A stretch of 64,000 nucleotides of DNA from Anabaena lutea FACHB-196 (GTDB lineage: Bacteria > Cyanobacteriota > Cyanobacteriia > Cyanobacteriales > Nostocaceae). The stretch's first letter is position 1. Every line of letters starts with the position of its first letter. The notes below the pieces were generated by a model. The model had not been told where the DNA came from, did not search any database, and saw only the letters and a list, made by a program, of their open reading frames with translations. The stretch covers positions 53,360-117,359 of the forward strand of contig NZ_JACJST010000018.1 of the NCBI RefSeq assembly GCF_014698305.1, read 5' to 3'. The translations under genes and the position numbers were made by a program. Shown one piece after another: positions 1-8,467 of the stretch.

Positions 1-2
1 CA

Positions 3-572
3 ATGGAACACCTCTCTCGTGAAGGAGATAATATTGCCAATGTAGTTCAATACCTTGCTGATGAACATCAAGAAACTTTATCCAAAATTTTGAAGTTACT
101 GGCCAGTCGTGTTCCCCAGTTAGAGAAAGTAGAATCTGAACCAACAATTGATGGTAGATTGGCTCTTTTATTTAAAGATGCGCCTTTTACTAAACCATTT
201 TTAGCAAGGTTTTCCTCAGATGGGACACTCAAGTTACTAGCATATTTAATATTATTGAATGATCCAAACCCACCTCAGCTACTTTGCATTGAAGAGCCAG
301 AAAATGGTCTGCATCACAAGCTTCTTGACTCTTTGAGCGAAGAGTTAAAGGCATATTCACAACGCGCACAAGTTTTTGTTTCTACTCACTCTCCATTCTT
401 TGTAAATACCATCAAAGATGCCAAACAACTTTGGATTTTTCAACGTGATGATAATGGCTATGCAACTGTTACAAGGGCTGATCAAATCCCTAATGCTAAA
501 CATTTTATAGAGTCCGAAGCAGGTTTAGGTGATCTCTGGTCTGAAGGATATCTAAGAGGATTACCTTATTAG
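3..572 (+). CDS. AAA ATPase (OLD/AAA_21-like), C-terminal part, cut by window edge
   Basis: This is the C-terminal half of an SMC/ABC-type AAA ATPase whose N-terminus lies left of the window. The ATG at position 3 is internal: the complete paralogue at 2376-3569 aligns over the same region beginning at its residue 210 (EHLSKEGEN against EHLSREGDN). Visible motifs are the signature-like segment FSSDGTLKLLAYL, Walker B with LLCIEEPEN and the switch histidine in VFVSTHSPFF. The stop lies 11 bp before the DUF4276 gene, so the two are probably co-transcribed. OLD-family and abortive-infection ATPases paired with Toprim-like nucleases act in phage defence; that role is inferred from family and pairing, not shown here. 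Confidence 0.85.
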   Translation: MEHLSREGDNIANVVQYLADEHQETLSKILKLLASRVPQLEKVESEPTIDGRLALLFKDAPFTKPFLARFSSDGTLKLLAYLILLNDPNPPQLLCIEEPENGLHHKLLDSLSEELKAYSQRAQVFVSTHSPFFVNTIKDAKQLWIFQRDDNGYATVTRADQIPNAKHFIESEAGLGDLWSEGYLRGLPY

Positions 573-583
573 TATTAGCAATT

Positions 584-1168
584 ATGCACATCGAGTTTTT
601 AGTAGAAGAATCTTCAACTGCAACTGCTTTAAAGTTTATTGTCCCCAAAATTATAGGTGATATACATACTTTTGAAGTTCATAATTTTGGCAATAAAAAT
701 AGCCTTTTAAAAAGATTACCTGAACGTATGAAAACTTATGCTAGTTTTATACCGGATGACTGGCGAATAGTGATTTTAGTAGATGAAGATAGAGCAAATT
801 GTCAAGAATTAAAAAAGAAGCTCTGTGATGCTAGTAGTGTTGTAACTACAAAAAAAGGAAATATTGTTCTTCATCGAATTGTTGTAGAAGAACTTGAATC
901 TTGGTTTATAGGTGATGTAGCAGCAATCAGGGCTGAATATGAAAAAATCCCTGTTTCTTTATCCCAGCAAGCCAAATTTCGTAATCCAGATGCTATCAAA
1001 GGTGGGACATGGGAAGAATTAGATAAGATACTCAAAAAGTATGGCTATGAGACAGGGTTGCAAAAAATTGACTTTGCCCAGAAAGTATCGCCCCACATGG
1101 ATGTAGAAAACAATCAATCAAGAAGTTTCCAAGTTTTTCGTGATGGATTAAGAAGAATTATAACCTGA
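584..1168 (+). CDS. DUF4276 family protein (Toprim-like), ATPase partner
   Basis: A 194-residue protein of the DUF4276 family. It shows the acidic motif VEES near the N-terminus, a DED motif in ILVDEDRANC around residue 68, the family signature RIVVEELESWF around residue 103, and a C-terminal RSFQVFRDGL. DUF4276 proteins are predicted to have a Toprim-like metal-binding fold, so a nuclease activated or gated by the upstream ATPase is plausible. The gene follows the truncated ATPase at 3-572 by 11 bp. The same pair recurs at 2376-4123, where gene order and the key motifs are conserved. No catalytic activity can be proven from sequence alone. Confidence 0.85.
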   Translation: MHIEFLVEESSTATALKFIVPKIIGDIHTFEVHNFGNKNSLLKRLPERMKTYASFIPDDWRIVILVDEDRANCQELKKKLCDASSVVTTKKGNIVLHRIVVEELESWFIGDVAAIRAEYEKIPVSLSQQAKFRNPDAIKGGTWEELDKILKKYGYETGLQKIDFAQKVSPHMDVENNQSRSFQVFRDGLRRIIT

Positions 1169-1232
1169 AAAAACTACTTAATTTATAACCTTGCTATCCT
1201 AGAAATAGCAAACTTCAAGGAGAAAACAAATC

Positions 1233-1655
1233 ATGGAAGAATTACTAGAACTCAGAGAATTAGTCCTTGCTGGCAACCTAGAAGCGACTCTATCTTTAAT
1301 TGATGAATTAGAGGAAATCAGCAAAGAAGATAAAATCAATAAAATTTATAGCTATTGTGTAGTGCTTTTAGTTCATTTAATTAAACAACAGGCAGAAAAA
1401 AGGACAACTCATTCTTGGGATGTTTCCATTCGCAATGCTATTGACGCAATTGATCGGATCAACAAACGCCGAAAAGCTGGAGGATATTACATGGACAAAA
1501 AAGAAATAGAAGAAATTTTAGCAGAAGCTTATAATCGCGCTTTAGATAATGCTTCTTTAGAAGCTTTTGGCGGAATTTATGATGAATTAACCTTAAAAAA
1601 TATGGTAGATCAAGAATTGATTTTCAAACAGGCATTAAATTTTATTTTTAATTAA
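1233..1655 (+). CDS. DUF29 family protein
   Basis: A 140-residue all-helical protein matching the cyanobacteria-rich DUF29 family. Its hallmarks are the LIDELEEISKEDKINKI segment near residue 22, the run HLIKQQAEKRTTHSWDVSI around residue 50 and RKAGGYYMDKKEIEEILAEAY near residue 80. The biochemical function of the family is unknown. The start is supported by an AAGGAG ribosome-binding site 9 bp upstream. It lies between two ATPase/DUF4276 pairs in the same orientation, but a 64-bp gap with its own Shine-Dalgarno sequence gives no strong sign of a functional link. Confidence 0.85.
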   Translation: MEELLELRELVLAGNLEATLSLIDELEEISKEDKINKIYSYCVVLLVHLIKQQAEKRTTHSWDVSIRNAIDAIDRINKRRKAGGYYMDKKEIEEILAEAYNRALDNASLEAFGGIYDELTLKNMVDQELIFKQALNFIFN

Positions 1656-1736
1656 ATCAAGTGCGATGGCCATCAATGAAAAAATACTTTTACTATTTAT
1701 TATCTACAATTAATAAACAAAATCTAGGAGAATAAT

Positions 1737-2321
1737 ATGGAAATACAAACTCGTAAACATACTTATACACCTGAAGAATATTTAGAACTAGAAGAAAAAG
1801 CACTTTATAAAAGTGAATATCGGGATGGAGAAATTGTACCTATGACTGGTGGGACTGGTAATCATAACAAAATTACACTAGCTATTGCTGCTATTTTACT
1901 CTATGCTCTCAGACGCAAAAACCATGAAGTTTTTATGGGAGATATGCGTTTATGGATACCAGAATATAAAGAATATACATATCCTGACGTAATTGTAACT
2001 GATGGAAAGGTTCTTTATACAGGTAAAAATAATACTACCGTTACTAATCCTTTATTAATTGTTGAGGTATTATCTAAGTCTACAAAAAATTATGACCAAG
2101 GTGATAAATTTACTTTTTATCGTTCTATTCCGCAATTTAAAGAATATGTTTTAGTGGAACAAAATCAATATCAGGTGATGCACTATAGCAAAACTAATGA
2201 CGAAGAATGGATTTTTCGGGAATATAAATCTGAAAATGATCTTGTTAAGTTACAACATCTTGATTTTGAAATTAGTTTAATTGACATTTATCAAGATGTT
2301 AATTTTGAGGATAAAGAATAA
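1737..2321 (+). CDS. Uma2 family endonuclease (DUF820)
   Basis: A 194-residue member of the Uma2/DUF820 family, a PD-(D/E)XK nuclease-fold family greatly expanded in cyanobacteria. Family features visible are the N-terminal YTPEEYLELEEKA, the MTGGTGNHNKI motif around residue 36, the active-site region YPDVIVTDG around residue 79, LLIVEVLSKSTKNYDQGDKF near residue 102 and SIPQFKEYVLVEQNQ near residue 130. The D...EVL arrangement fits the nuclease active site. An AGGAG ribosome-binding site precedes the ATG. Uma2 proteins often lie in accessory DNA; their targets are not established. Confidence 0.9.
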   Translation: MEIQTRKHTYTPEEYLELEEKALYKSEYRDGEIVPMTGGTGNHNKITLAIAAILLYALRRKNHEVFMGDMRLWIPEYKEYTYPDVIVTDGKVLYTGKNNTTVTNPLLIVEVLSKSTKNYDQGDKFTFYRSIPQFKEYVLVEQNQYQVMHYSKTNDEEWIFREYKSENDLVKLQHLDFEISLIDIYQDVNFEDKE

Positions 2322-2375
2322 ATAATGCCATCAATTTTAAACCATCCTCTTAAAAAAAGCGTTGAATGGTGAGTT

Positions 2376-3569
2376 ATGAAAATAGAAAGTATGCGTCTAA
2401 AAAACTTTAAAGCTTTCAAAGACGTGGAAATTAAAAAAATTCCTAAAATGTGCGTTTTTGTCGGTGCAAATGGTACAGGTAAAACAACCCTTTTTAATGT
2501 ATTTAGTTTTTTAAAAGATGCTTTAACTGATAATGTTCATGTTGCCCTCACTAAATTAGGAGGAAGTAAAGGATTTCAGGAAGTAAGAAGCCGCAATTCA
2601 ACCGGACCGATAGAAATTGAATTGAAATTTCGTATTCCTCAAGGTGAAAAATCCCCATTAGTTACCTATTCTTTAACAATCAACGAAGAAGATGGTCGCC
2701 CTATAATAGAAAAAGAGATTCTTCAATACCGAAGAGGTAGTAAAGGTCAGCCTTGGCGATTTATTGATTTTTCCAAAGGCAAGGGACAGGCTGTTATCAA
2801 TGAGCCTGATCAGGTTATAGATGAAAAAGAATTAAAACGAGAAGACCACGAGTTAAAATCTCCAGATATCCTTGCATTGAAAGGTTTGGCACAATTTGAA
2901 AAATTTCCGGCAAGTAAAGCAATTGGTGATTTGCTTGAAAACTGGCATATTTCTGACTTTTACATCCAACAAGCGCGACAAGAAAGGGAATCGAGTTATG
3001 CAGAACACCTCTCAAAAGAGGGTGAAAACTTAGCAAGTGTGACAGAATTTCTCTATAGAAGACACCCTGATATTTTCCAGAAAATCATTGAAAAGCTGAA
3101 ACAACGAGTTCCTGGTATCAGCGAAGTTGATTCAAAAATTACTGAAGAAGGGCGGGTATTGCTGCGGTTTAAAGATGGCGATTTTCATGATCCTTTTTTA
3201 GCGCGGTATGTTTCTGATGGAACTATCAAAATGTTTGCTTATTTAGTGCTTTTGTATGACCCAAAACCTCATCCACTGCTATGTGTGGAAGAACCAGAAA
3301 ATCAACTTTATCCTAAACTTCTTTATGAACTTGCAGAAGAATTTAGAGAATATGCACGCAAAGGTGGTCAGGTTTTTGTCTCCACTCATTCCCCTGATTT
3401 TTTAAATGGTTGCGAACTAGAAGAGGTATTCTGGTTACAAAAAGAAAGAGGTTATACAGTAGTCAAGCGAGCGAGTGATGATGAACAAATCACAACATAC
3501 ATGAATGAAGGTGATAAACTTGGCTATCTCTGGCGGCAAGGTTTTTTTGAGGGGGCAGACCCGCTATGA
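2376..3569 (+). CDS. AAA family ATPase (OLD/AAA_21-like)
   Basis: A complete 397-residue SMC/ABC-type ATPase. Walker A is GANGTGKTT at residues 30-38. A helical middle region follows, then YVSDGTIKMFAYL (signature-like), Walker B LLCVEEPEN and the switch histidine in VFVSTHSPDF. It is the full-length paralogue of the truncated ATPase at 3-572. Its stop overlaps the start of the downstream DUF4276 gene by 4 bp (ATGA), which implies translational coupling and a stoichiometric complex. Pairs of an OLD-like ATPase and a Toprim-like protein are known from phage defence systems such as AbiL and PARIS; membership of a specific named system cannot be decided here. Confidence 0.88.
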   Translation: MKIESMRLKNFKAFKDVEIKKIPKMCVFVGANGTGKTTLFNVFSFLKDALTDNVHVALTKLGGSKGFQEVRSRNSTGPIEIELKFRIPQGEKSPLVTYSLTINEEDGRPIIEKEILQYRRGSKGQPWRFIDFSKGKGQAVINEPDQVIDEKELKREDHELKSPDILALKGLAQFEKFPASKAIGDLLENWHISDFYIQQARQERESSYAEHLSKEGENLASVTEFLYRRHPDIFQKIIEKLKQRVPGISEVDSKITEEGRVLLRFKDGDFHDPFLARYVSDGTIKMFAYLVLLYDPKPHPLLCVEEPENQLYPKLLYELAEEFREYARKGGQVFVSTHSPDFLNGCELEEVFWLQKERGYTVVKRASDDEQITTYMNEGDKLGYLWRQGFFEGADPL

Positions 3570-4123
3570 GAGAGCTTGTTTTTGTATTAGAAGAACCATC
3601 CGCAAGAGCAATGATTCAAGGAATTTTACCAAATATAATATTAGAAGCAAATATAAATGTTAGGTATATTGTTTTTGAGGGTAAACAAGACTTGGAAAAA
3701 CAGATAACACGAAAACTTCAAGGATATAATAATCCTAACGCAACATTCATCATTTTACGTGATCAGGATTCTGGCGACTGCCAAATAATTAAAACCAAAC
3801 TTAAACAAAAATGCGAATCAGCAAATAAGTTTCAATCTATTGTGTGTATTGCGTGTCGTGAACTAGAAAGCTGGTATATTGCTGATTTAGAGGCGGTGGA
3901 AAAAGCTTATGATAAAACCAATCTTTCATTGCTGCAAAATAAAAATAAATTCCGAAATCCTGATATTCTTGAAAGTCCATCAAAAGAACTAAAATCGCTA
4001 GTGCCTGAATACCAGAAAATAAACGGCTCAAGAATCATAGCACCTTACTTGAATCTTGAAAACACACGCTCCCGCAGTTTTTATTACTTTATTAATTCAA
4101 TCAAAAAAATTATTCAATCTTAA
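3566..4123 (+). CDS. DUF4276 family protein (Toprim-like)
   Basis: A 185-residue paralogue of the protein at 584-1168. It retains the N-terminal acidic motif LEEPSARAMI, the aspartate pair in FIILRDQDSGDC near residue 67, the signature CIACRELESWYIADLEAVEKA near residue 93, the KFRNPD motif and the C-terminal RSRSFYYFI. The start overlaps the ATPase stop by 4 bp. The conserved D/E residues fit a Toprim-like nuclease fold, so it is the likely effector of the ATPase (inference). A 26-base AT-rich stretch and a hairpin follow it before the convergent SDR gene. Confidence 0.85.
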   Translation: MRELVFVLEEPSARAMIQGILPNIILEANINVRYIVFEGKQDLEKQITRKLQGYNNPNATFIILRDQDSGDCQIIKTKLKQKCESANKFQSIVCIACRELESWYIADLEAVEKAYDKTNLSLLQNKNKFRNPDILESPSKELKSLVPEYQKINGSRIIAPYLNLENTRSRSFYYFINSIKKIIQS

Positions 4124-4216
4124 AGTGTTCAAATTAGAATAAAGTATTCCTCGTCGTTATTTCCCCTTGAACCTACTTATTACTGCTTTAGATTAAGTAT
4201 AATTAAAAGTGTAAAA

Positions 4217-4237
4217 GATGAAGCATGAAACTTCATC
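4217..4237. terminator. Small hairpin between convergent genes
   Basis: A 7-bp perfect inverted repeat (GATGAAG / CTTCATC) with a 7-nt loop lies between the ends of the DUF4276 gene and the convergent SDR gene. There is no long T-run, so a terminator role is only suggested by position. Confidence 0.35.
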
Positions 4238-4272
4238 CCTACGACTATATTTAAAACAACCCCAAGCCAAAT

Positions 4273-4995
4273 TTAAACAGCAGGCTTTTCATATAAACGC
4301 AAAAGACTACCATTCACCATAGATGCAGCATCAGACGCAAGCCAAGCGGTAAACTCACCAATATCCTCAGTTGTAATCCAACTTGGTTGACTCTGTTCTT
4401 GACTAACACGAGTTGCTACCCAACTATGGATAATAACTTCATTAATTCGCACACCACTATTCTTATTTTCAGCTATCAATATCTGAGCTAACATAAGTTG
4501 TCCAGCCGCTGGAATGCTGACTAAACTAACATTAGGAACGGGATTTTCCGCTGCTGCTCCTCCTATGAGTGTGTAACTAGCGCCCTTTTGTTCTTTCAAA
4601 AGAGGCAGAAAAGTACGAGCAGTGATAAAATGACTGGTTAAATTGCTATTCAGGTATTGTTGCCATTCAGCGATTGATACCTGTGTTATCGGCTTGTTTC
4701 CAAACCACCAACCTCCAAGGGAAGCAACCACAGCATCAAGTTTACCAAACTGCTTGAGTATTTGGTCACGAATGCGTTCTGCATCTTCAATTTGGCTAAT
4801 TTCTCCGACGATGGGAATAAAATTGTCGGGTGTGGCAATGTCACCTAAATATGTGCGTAGTTCCTCTAGTTTTTCGGCTTTACGAGATGGGACTGCAACG
4901 ATCGCACCAGCTTTGAGAAATGACCGCACAATGCCTTCACCTACATTACCTGCACCGCCGGGGATAAATACGACTTTACCTGCTAATTTGCTCAT
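4273..4995 (-). CDS. SDR-fold protein lacking the catalytic tetrad
   Basis: A 240-residue short-chain dehydrogenase/reductase-fold protein. The N-terminal nucleotide-binding glycine motif is present as PGGAGNVGEG at residues 12-21. The catalytic region is abnormal: where the neighbouring SDR has NTSS and YDTSK, this protein reads LIGG and VSIPAA, so the Ser, Tyr and Lys of the classical tetrad are all replaced, and the usual NNAG is SLGG. It may be a nucleotide-binding or regulatory SDR rather than a classical oxidoreductase. An AAAGGAG site precedes the ATG. It begins 33 bp after the SDR at 5029-5784 and is likely in one operon with it. Confidence 0.82.
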   Translation of the reverse strand: MSKLAGKVVFIPGGAGNVGEGIVRSFLKAGAIVAVPSRKAEKLEELRTYLGDIATPDNFIPIVGEISQIEDAERIRDQILKQFGKLDAVVASLGGWWFGNKPITQVSIAEWQQYLNSNLTSHFITARTFLPLLKEQKGASYTLIGGAAAENPVPNVSLVSIPAAGQLMLAQILIAENKNSGVRINEVIIHSWVATRVSQEQSQPSWITTEDIGEFTAWLASDAASMVNGSLLRLYEKPAV

Positions 4996-5028
4996 AATTA
5001 AGCTCCTTTTGTTTTTCTAAACAGATAT

Positions 5029-5784
5029 TTAAGCAGCCAAAATCCCACCATCTACTGCCAGAGTATGACCATTGATAAAATCAGCAGCATCAGAACAAAG
5101 CCAGAGAACAGCATTAGCAATGTCATCAGGTTGTCCCAAACGTCCAGCCGGCACAAAACTTTCAAAAGCTTTAGAATTGCCGCCTGTAGCCTGATTTAGC
5201 ATCTCAGTTTCAATAGGGCCAGGAGCAATCGCATTAATCCGAATTTTTTGGGCTGCATATTCTAATGCAGCTGATTTTGTCAGCATCACCACAGCAGCTT
5301 TTGAGGTGTCATACAGGGAAAGTCCAGGTGATAATGGACGGAAACCGTTAATAGATGAAGTGTTAACAATCGCTCCCCCATTCCCTTGAGCTAACATCTG
5401 GGCAATTTCGTATTTCAAACAGAGAAAAACACCCTTAACGTTAACTCCAAAAAGTCGGTCATAAGCTTGCGCTGATTGGTCTGCTAACAAGGCATTTTCC
5501 CCCAGCAGTCCCGCATTATTAAAGGCGATATCAAGGCTACCAAAGGTATTCACTGTGGAGTTAATGAGTGCTTTTACATCTGCCTCTTGAGCTACATCTG
5601 CTTTCACAAATAAACCGTCGCTACCAGCTTCACGAATGAGACGGGTAGTTTCATTACCTTCTTCTTCCCGTCTACCAGCCACTACAACCTTAGCCCCTGC
5701 ACGAGCAAATGCGATCGCACTTGTGCGTCCAATTCCAGAAGTTCCACCCGTAACTAGGGCAACTTTGTTTGCTAATGAGTTCAT
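5029..5784 (-). CDS. SDR family oxidoreductase (classical)
   Basis: A classical short-chain dehydrogenase of about 251 residues. It shows the cofactor motif TGGTSGIGR near residue 11, the NNAG motif, catalytic Ser in NTSS and the YDTSK active site, and ends with a typical NGHTLAVDGG segment. The Arg in VVAGRREEE after the second beta strand suggests NADP(H) rather than NAD(H) (inference). The reading frame extends upstream to 5910, but the family-consistent start MNSLANKVALVTGG at 5784 is preferred; the longer form would overlap the divergent regulator. It is transcribed away from an HxlR regulator, a common pairing, and is followed by a second SDR gene. Confidence 0.9.
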   Translation of the reverse strand: MNSLANKVALVTGGTSGIGRTSAIAFARAGAKVVVAGRREEEGNETTRLIREAGSDGLFVKADVAQEADVKALINSTVNTFGSLDIAFNNAGLLGENALLADQSAQAYDRLFGVNVKGVFLCLKYEIAQMLAQGNGGAIVNTSSINGFRPLSPGLSLYDTSKAAVVMLTKSAALEYAAQKIRINAIAPGPIETEMLNQATGGNSKAFESFVPAGRLGQPDDIANAVLWLCSDAADFINGHTLAVDGGILAA

Positions 5785-5853
5785 TGTCTTTACTCCAGTT
5801 CCAGCACTACAGTAGTCTGATTGAATGGAATTTTTTTGACAAGTAGGCACTTT
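5785..5853. promoter_or_regulatory. Divergent promoter region with palindromic candidate operator
   Basis: The 69-bp gap between the SDR operon and hxlR-type regulator must hold both promoters. It contains a perfect 11-bp palindrome ACTACAGTAGT at 5806-5816, a plausible binding site for the dimeric HxlR protein. A TTGACA-like hexamer lies at 5836-5841. Operator assignment is inference. Confidence 0.5.
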
Positions 5854-6219
5854 ATGGTTCCCAAGGAACAGCGTCCAATTCTCCTGAGTCAAGACTGCCC
5901 TGTACGACAAATGCTTGATATAGTGGGAGATAAATGGACACCACTAATTTTGTGTATCCTGCGTTCTGGAACTATACGATATGGTGATTTTCAACGCCAG
6001 ATTCCGGGAATATCCAAAAAGATGCTGACGCAAACTCTCAGACAGTTAGAATCAGACGGAATTGTTGAACGTACTGTTTATCCAGTCGTACCGCCAAAAG
6101 TAGAATATAAACTTACGCCCTTTGGTGAAAAATTAATTGAACCCATCGCCGTATTAGCAGATTGGGCTTGGCAACATCAAGAGGAATTAAATCTTATTTA
6201 TAAACGTAACCGGATGTAA
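5854..6219 (+). CDS. HxlR-type winged-helix transcriptional regulator
   Basis: A regulator of about 121 residues with the full HxlR pattern: CPVRQMLDIVGDKWTPLILCIL near residue 15 (a conserved N-terminal Cys followed by the GDKW segment), recognition region GISKKMLTQTLRQLESDGIVER, wing VPPKVEYKLTPFGEKL and the C-terminal LADWAWQH. The ATG at 5854 is preferred; an upstream TTG at 5821 would add 11 residues without homology. The single conserved Cys suggests redox or electrophile sensing, as known for several family members. It is divergent from two SDR genes, so it probably controls them and itself. Confidence 0.9.
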   Translation: MVPKEQRPILLSQDCPVRQMLDIVGDKWTPLILCILRSGTIRYGDFQRQIPGISKKMLTQTLRQLESDGIVERTVYPVVPPKVEYKLTPFGEKLIEPIAVLADWAWQHQEELNLIYKRNRM

Positions 6220-6274
6220 TTACAGCAGGAGTCAGGAGTAATATCATGTCCATTTGAATACTTGTCATTTAGAC

Positions 6275-6386
6275 TGACGCGGAGACACGGAGACACGGAG
6301 ACGCGGGGAAAATTAAGAATTACCTGTTCCCTGTTCCCTGTTCCCTGTTCCCTGTTTACGAATTACGAATTACGAATTACGAATTA
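6275..6386. repeat. Cluster of three short tandem repeat arrays (STRR type)
   Basis: Three adjoining arrays: an octamer ACACGGAG array at about 6275-6306, a heptamer TTCCCTG array (about four copies) at 6323-6355, and a heptamer ATTACGA array (about four copies) at 6356-6386. Heptanucleotide arrays like these are characteristic of heterocystous cyanobacteria. The last array supplies the stop codon of the convergent kinase gene. Confidence 0.85.
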
Positions 6387-8465
6387 TGGTGTTGGTGTGG
6401 TTGTAGGTGTGGGTTCTTCTGTGGGTGTTTCCGTTGGTGTTTCTGTTGGTTCTGGTTCTGGGGGATTTTCTGCTCTGACAGTCAGTTGATAATCTACGGG
6501 TTCTGAGGCTGTGGAAACAACGACAAATTCATAAAATCCTTTTTCTGGTAATGTCTTGGATACAGTCCGCTGTTGGGAATCTTCTAAAAATACGATTTTC
6601 CCAGAGGGAGAATAAATTGATAGTAATATTTTTGAATTTGCTTCTAGCGTAACTTCCATAATTTGATCTTTGGCTAGTCCAGCAATGAAAACTTTACCTC
6701 TTCCTGGTTGGAGAGTTCCACTGACTGTTTTACTTGTACCACCTTCAGGAAAGACTATTCTTTGAAATGCGCTGTTGGCAAGAATAGCGTTAAGTTGATC
6801 ATTTACAAATCCGTACCAAACTTGCCCAATGGGTTGGTTAATAAAATCTTTACCTCGCTGTTCAGGAAATTCACGTAAAAATGCAGCATCACCTAAATCA
6901 TATAAAGAACGACTACCAACGTTGACTTTATTAACTTCTACTTTCCAGCGATCGCGTTCTGCGGCTGTGTAAGTTCCCAGTTGACGACGGGAGTCAGAAC
7001 TGATTGCTGACAGCTTTTCTAGGACTTGGGCGGCGGTTTTATCCCATTCTGCCCGCAAATTTTCATCTTCTGGATCATTGCTGAGGGTACGTCCTTTTAA
7101 ATTGGGGTTTTTCTCCCTAAATACTTGATTAACTAAACTAATATAAAAGTTATAATCTATACTTAATTGTTGACGGCGAGCGCTCAATTTTTCTTTGCGT
7201 TGTTTTTCCTCTGGTGAATAATTGACTTCGGGTTCGGGTGACTCCGTTTCAGTCGGGGTAGGACTAGATGTAATTGTCGGGTTGCTTTCTCCTATATCTC
7301 TTGTGCGGCTATGGAATCCCCACCACAGTAAACCTGCGCTGGCAAATAAGGCTAAGGTAACAATAAAGACGTTGGTTGCTGTCCAAATACTTGGGGTTTG
7401 CGGAGTGGGAGTAAGCACAGGTTGGGGTGCTGGGATTTTGGGAGGAGAAACTGCAACAGTTGCAGATATGGGGGGTTGTGTGGGGGTAGGTGGTTGTGTA
7501 GCGGGATAATTAACCGGTTGCGGGTTAAGGGCTTGAATAACTTGACGGGCTGATTGATAGCGATCGCTCACGTTTGACGATAACATTTTATCTATTATTT
7601 GTCCCAATGCCGGACTAATGCTCACTTCCCGCCGCCATTGCCAAGATAAATCATAAGTATCAATTAACTCTTGAGGTTGTTTACCTGTCAGTAAAACTAA
7701 CACTGTCACTGCTAAGGCATATAAATCACTTTGGGGAGACACTACCCCGGTTTGCATTTGTTCTGGGGGTGCAAATCCGACTTTTCCCAATAGAGTTGCA
7801 GGTGTGGGAGATGCCATTGCTCCGGTTTGGTAATATTGAGAAGCGACGGTTGCAGCAACTTGTTTGACACCACCAAAATCAATTAATACTGGTAATTGAT
7901 CAGCATTGCGAAGCATTAAGTTATCAGGAGAAATATCCCGGTGAATTACACCAACTGAGTGAATGTATTCCAATACGGGTAAAATTTGCTGTAATAGCTG
8001 ACGAACTTCTATCTCTGTAAATCTTAAACCCTGCTGTTTACGGCTATTTAATAAAGAATTATAAGTTTCCCCATCTACATGATCTTGTACCAAAAATAAG
8101 TGTTCTTTCCCTTGCAAATTGATGTGTAATAGTTCTCTAAATTTGGGAATTTGGGGATGTTGCAATTTATAAAGAACACTTGCTTCTCTCTGAAACAGTT
8201 CTTCGGCTTTTTGGACAACGTAGGGAGTTTGAACTTGGGGAGAGAATTCTTTTAAAACACAAGGTTCTCGGAAACGGTTGATATCTTCAGCTAAATAAGT
8301 ACGTCCAAACCCTCCTTGTCCGAGTTGACGTACAATAACATAGCGATCGCTTAAAGTTAGTCCCGCTTGAATACCAGAAGCTATACTCTTCTCTAATATT
8401 TTCTCCCCACATTGGAGACAAAACTTACTACCAGACGGATTTTGATGTCCTTGAGAACAATACAT
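6384..8465 (-). CDS. Ser/Thr protein kinase with zinc ribbon, TM helix and PPC-like domain
   Basis: A membrane-anchored eukaryotic-type Ser/Thr kinase of about 693 residues. Order: N-terminal zinc ribbon (MYCSQGHQ...FCLQCG); kinase domain from about 35 to 310 with LGQGGFGRTYLAED, VLKEF, HRDISPDNLM and IDFGG; a proline-rich linker; one transmembrane helix (VFIVTLALFASAGLLWW); an extracytoplasmic helical domain shared with the neighbouring kinase (LKGRTLSNDPED); a beta domain resembling prepeptidase C-terminal (PPC) domains; and a tail of TPTET repeats. Start is taken at 8465 because zinc-ribbon homology begins there; an ATG at 8474 also exists but is created by the adjoining heptamer array. 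Substrate and signal are unknown. Confidence 0.9.
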   Translation of the reverse strand: MYCSQGHQNPSGSKFCLQCGEKILEKSIASGIQAGLTLSDRYVIVRQLGQGGFGRTYLAEDINRFREPCVLKEFSPQVQTPYVVQKAEELFQREASVLYKLQHPQIPKFRELLHINLQGKEHLFLVQDHVDGETYNSLLNSRKQQGLRFTEIEVRQLLQQILPVLEYIHSVGVIHRDISPDNLMLRNADQLPVLIDFGGVKQVAATVASQYYQTGAMASPTPATLLGKVGFAPPEQMQTGVVSPQSDLYALAVTVLVLLTGKQPQELIDTYDLSWQWRREVSISPALGQIIDKMLSSNVSDRYQSARQVIQALNPQPVNYPATQPPTPTQPPISATVAVSPPKIPAPQPVLTPTPQTPSIWTATNVFIVTLALFASAGLLWWGFHSRTRDIGESNPTITSSPTPTETESPEPEVNYSPEEKQRKEKLSARRQQLSIDYNFYISLVNQVFREKNPNLKGRTLSNDPEDENLRAEWDKTAAQVLEKLSAISSDSRRQLGTYTAAERDRWKVEVNKVNVGSRSLYDLGDAAFLREFPEQRGKDFINQPIGQVWYGFVNDQLNAILANSAFQRIVFPEGGTSKTVSGTLQPGRGKVFIAGLAKDQIMEVTLEANSKILLSIYSPSGKIVFLEDSQQRTVSKTLPEKGFYEFVVVSTASEPVDYQLTVRAENPPEPEPTETPTETPTEEPTPTTTPTP

Positions 8466-8467
8466 AT

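Noticed and set aside
5785..5910. Longer N-terminus of the classical SDR
   Set aside because: The extra 42 residues show no homology and would overlap the HxlR coding region.
6262..6489. 75-codon plus-strand frame over the heptamer arrays
   Set aside because: It translates tandem repeats and the antisense of the kinase tail.
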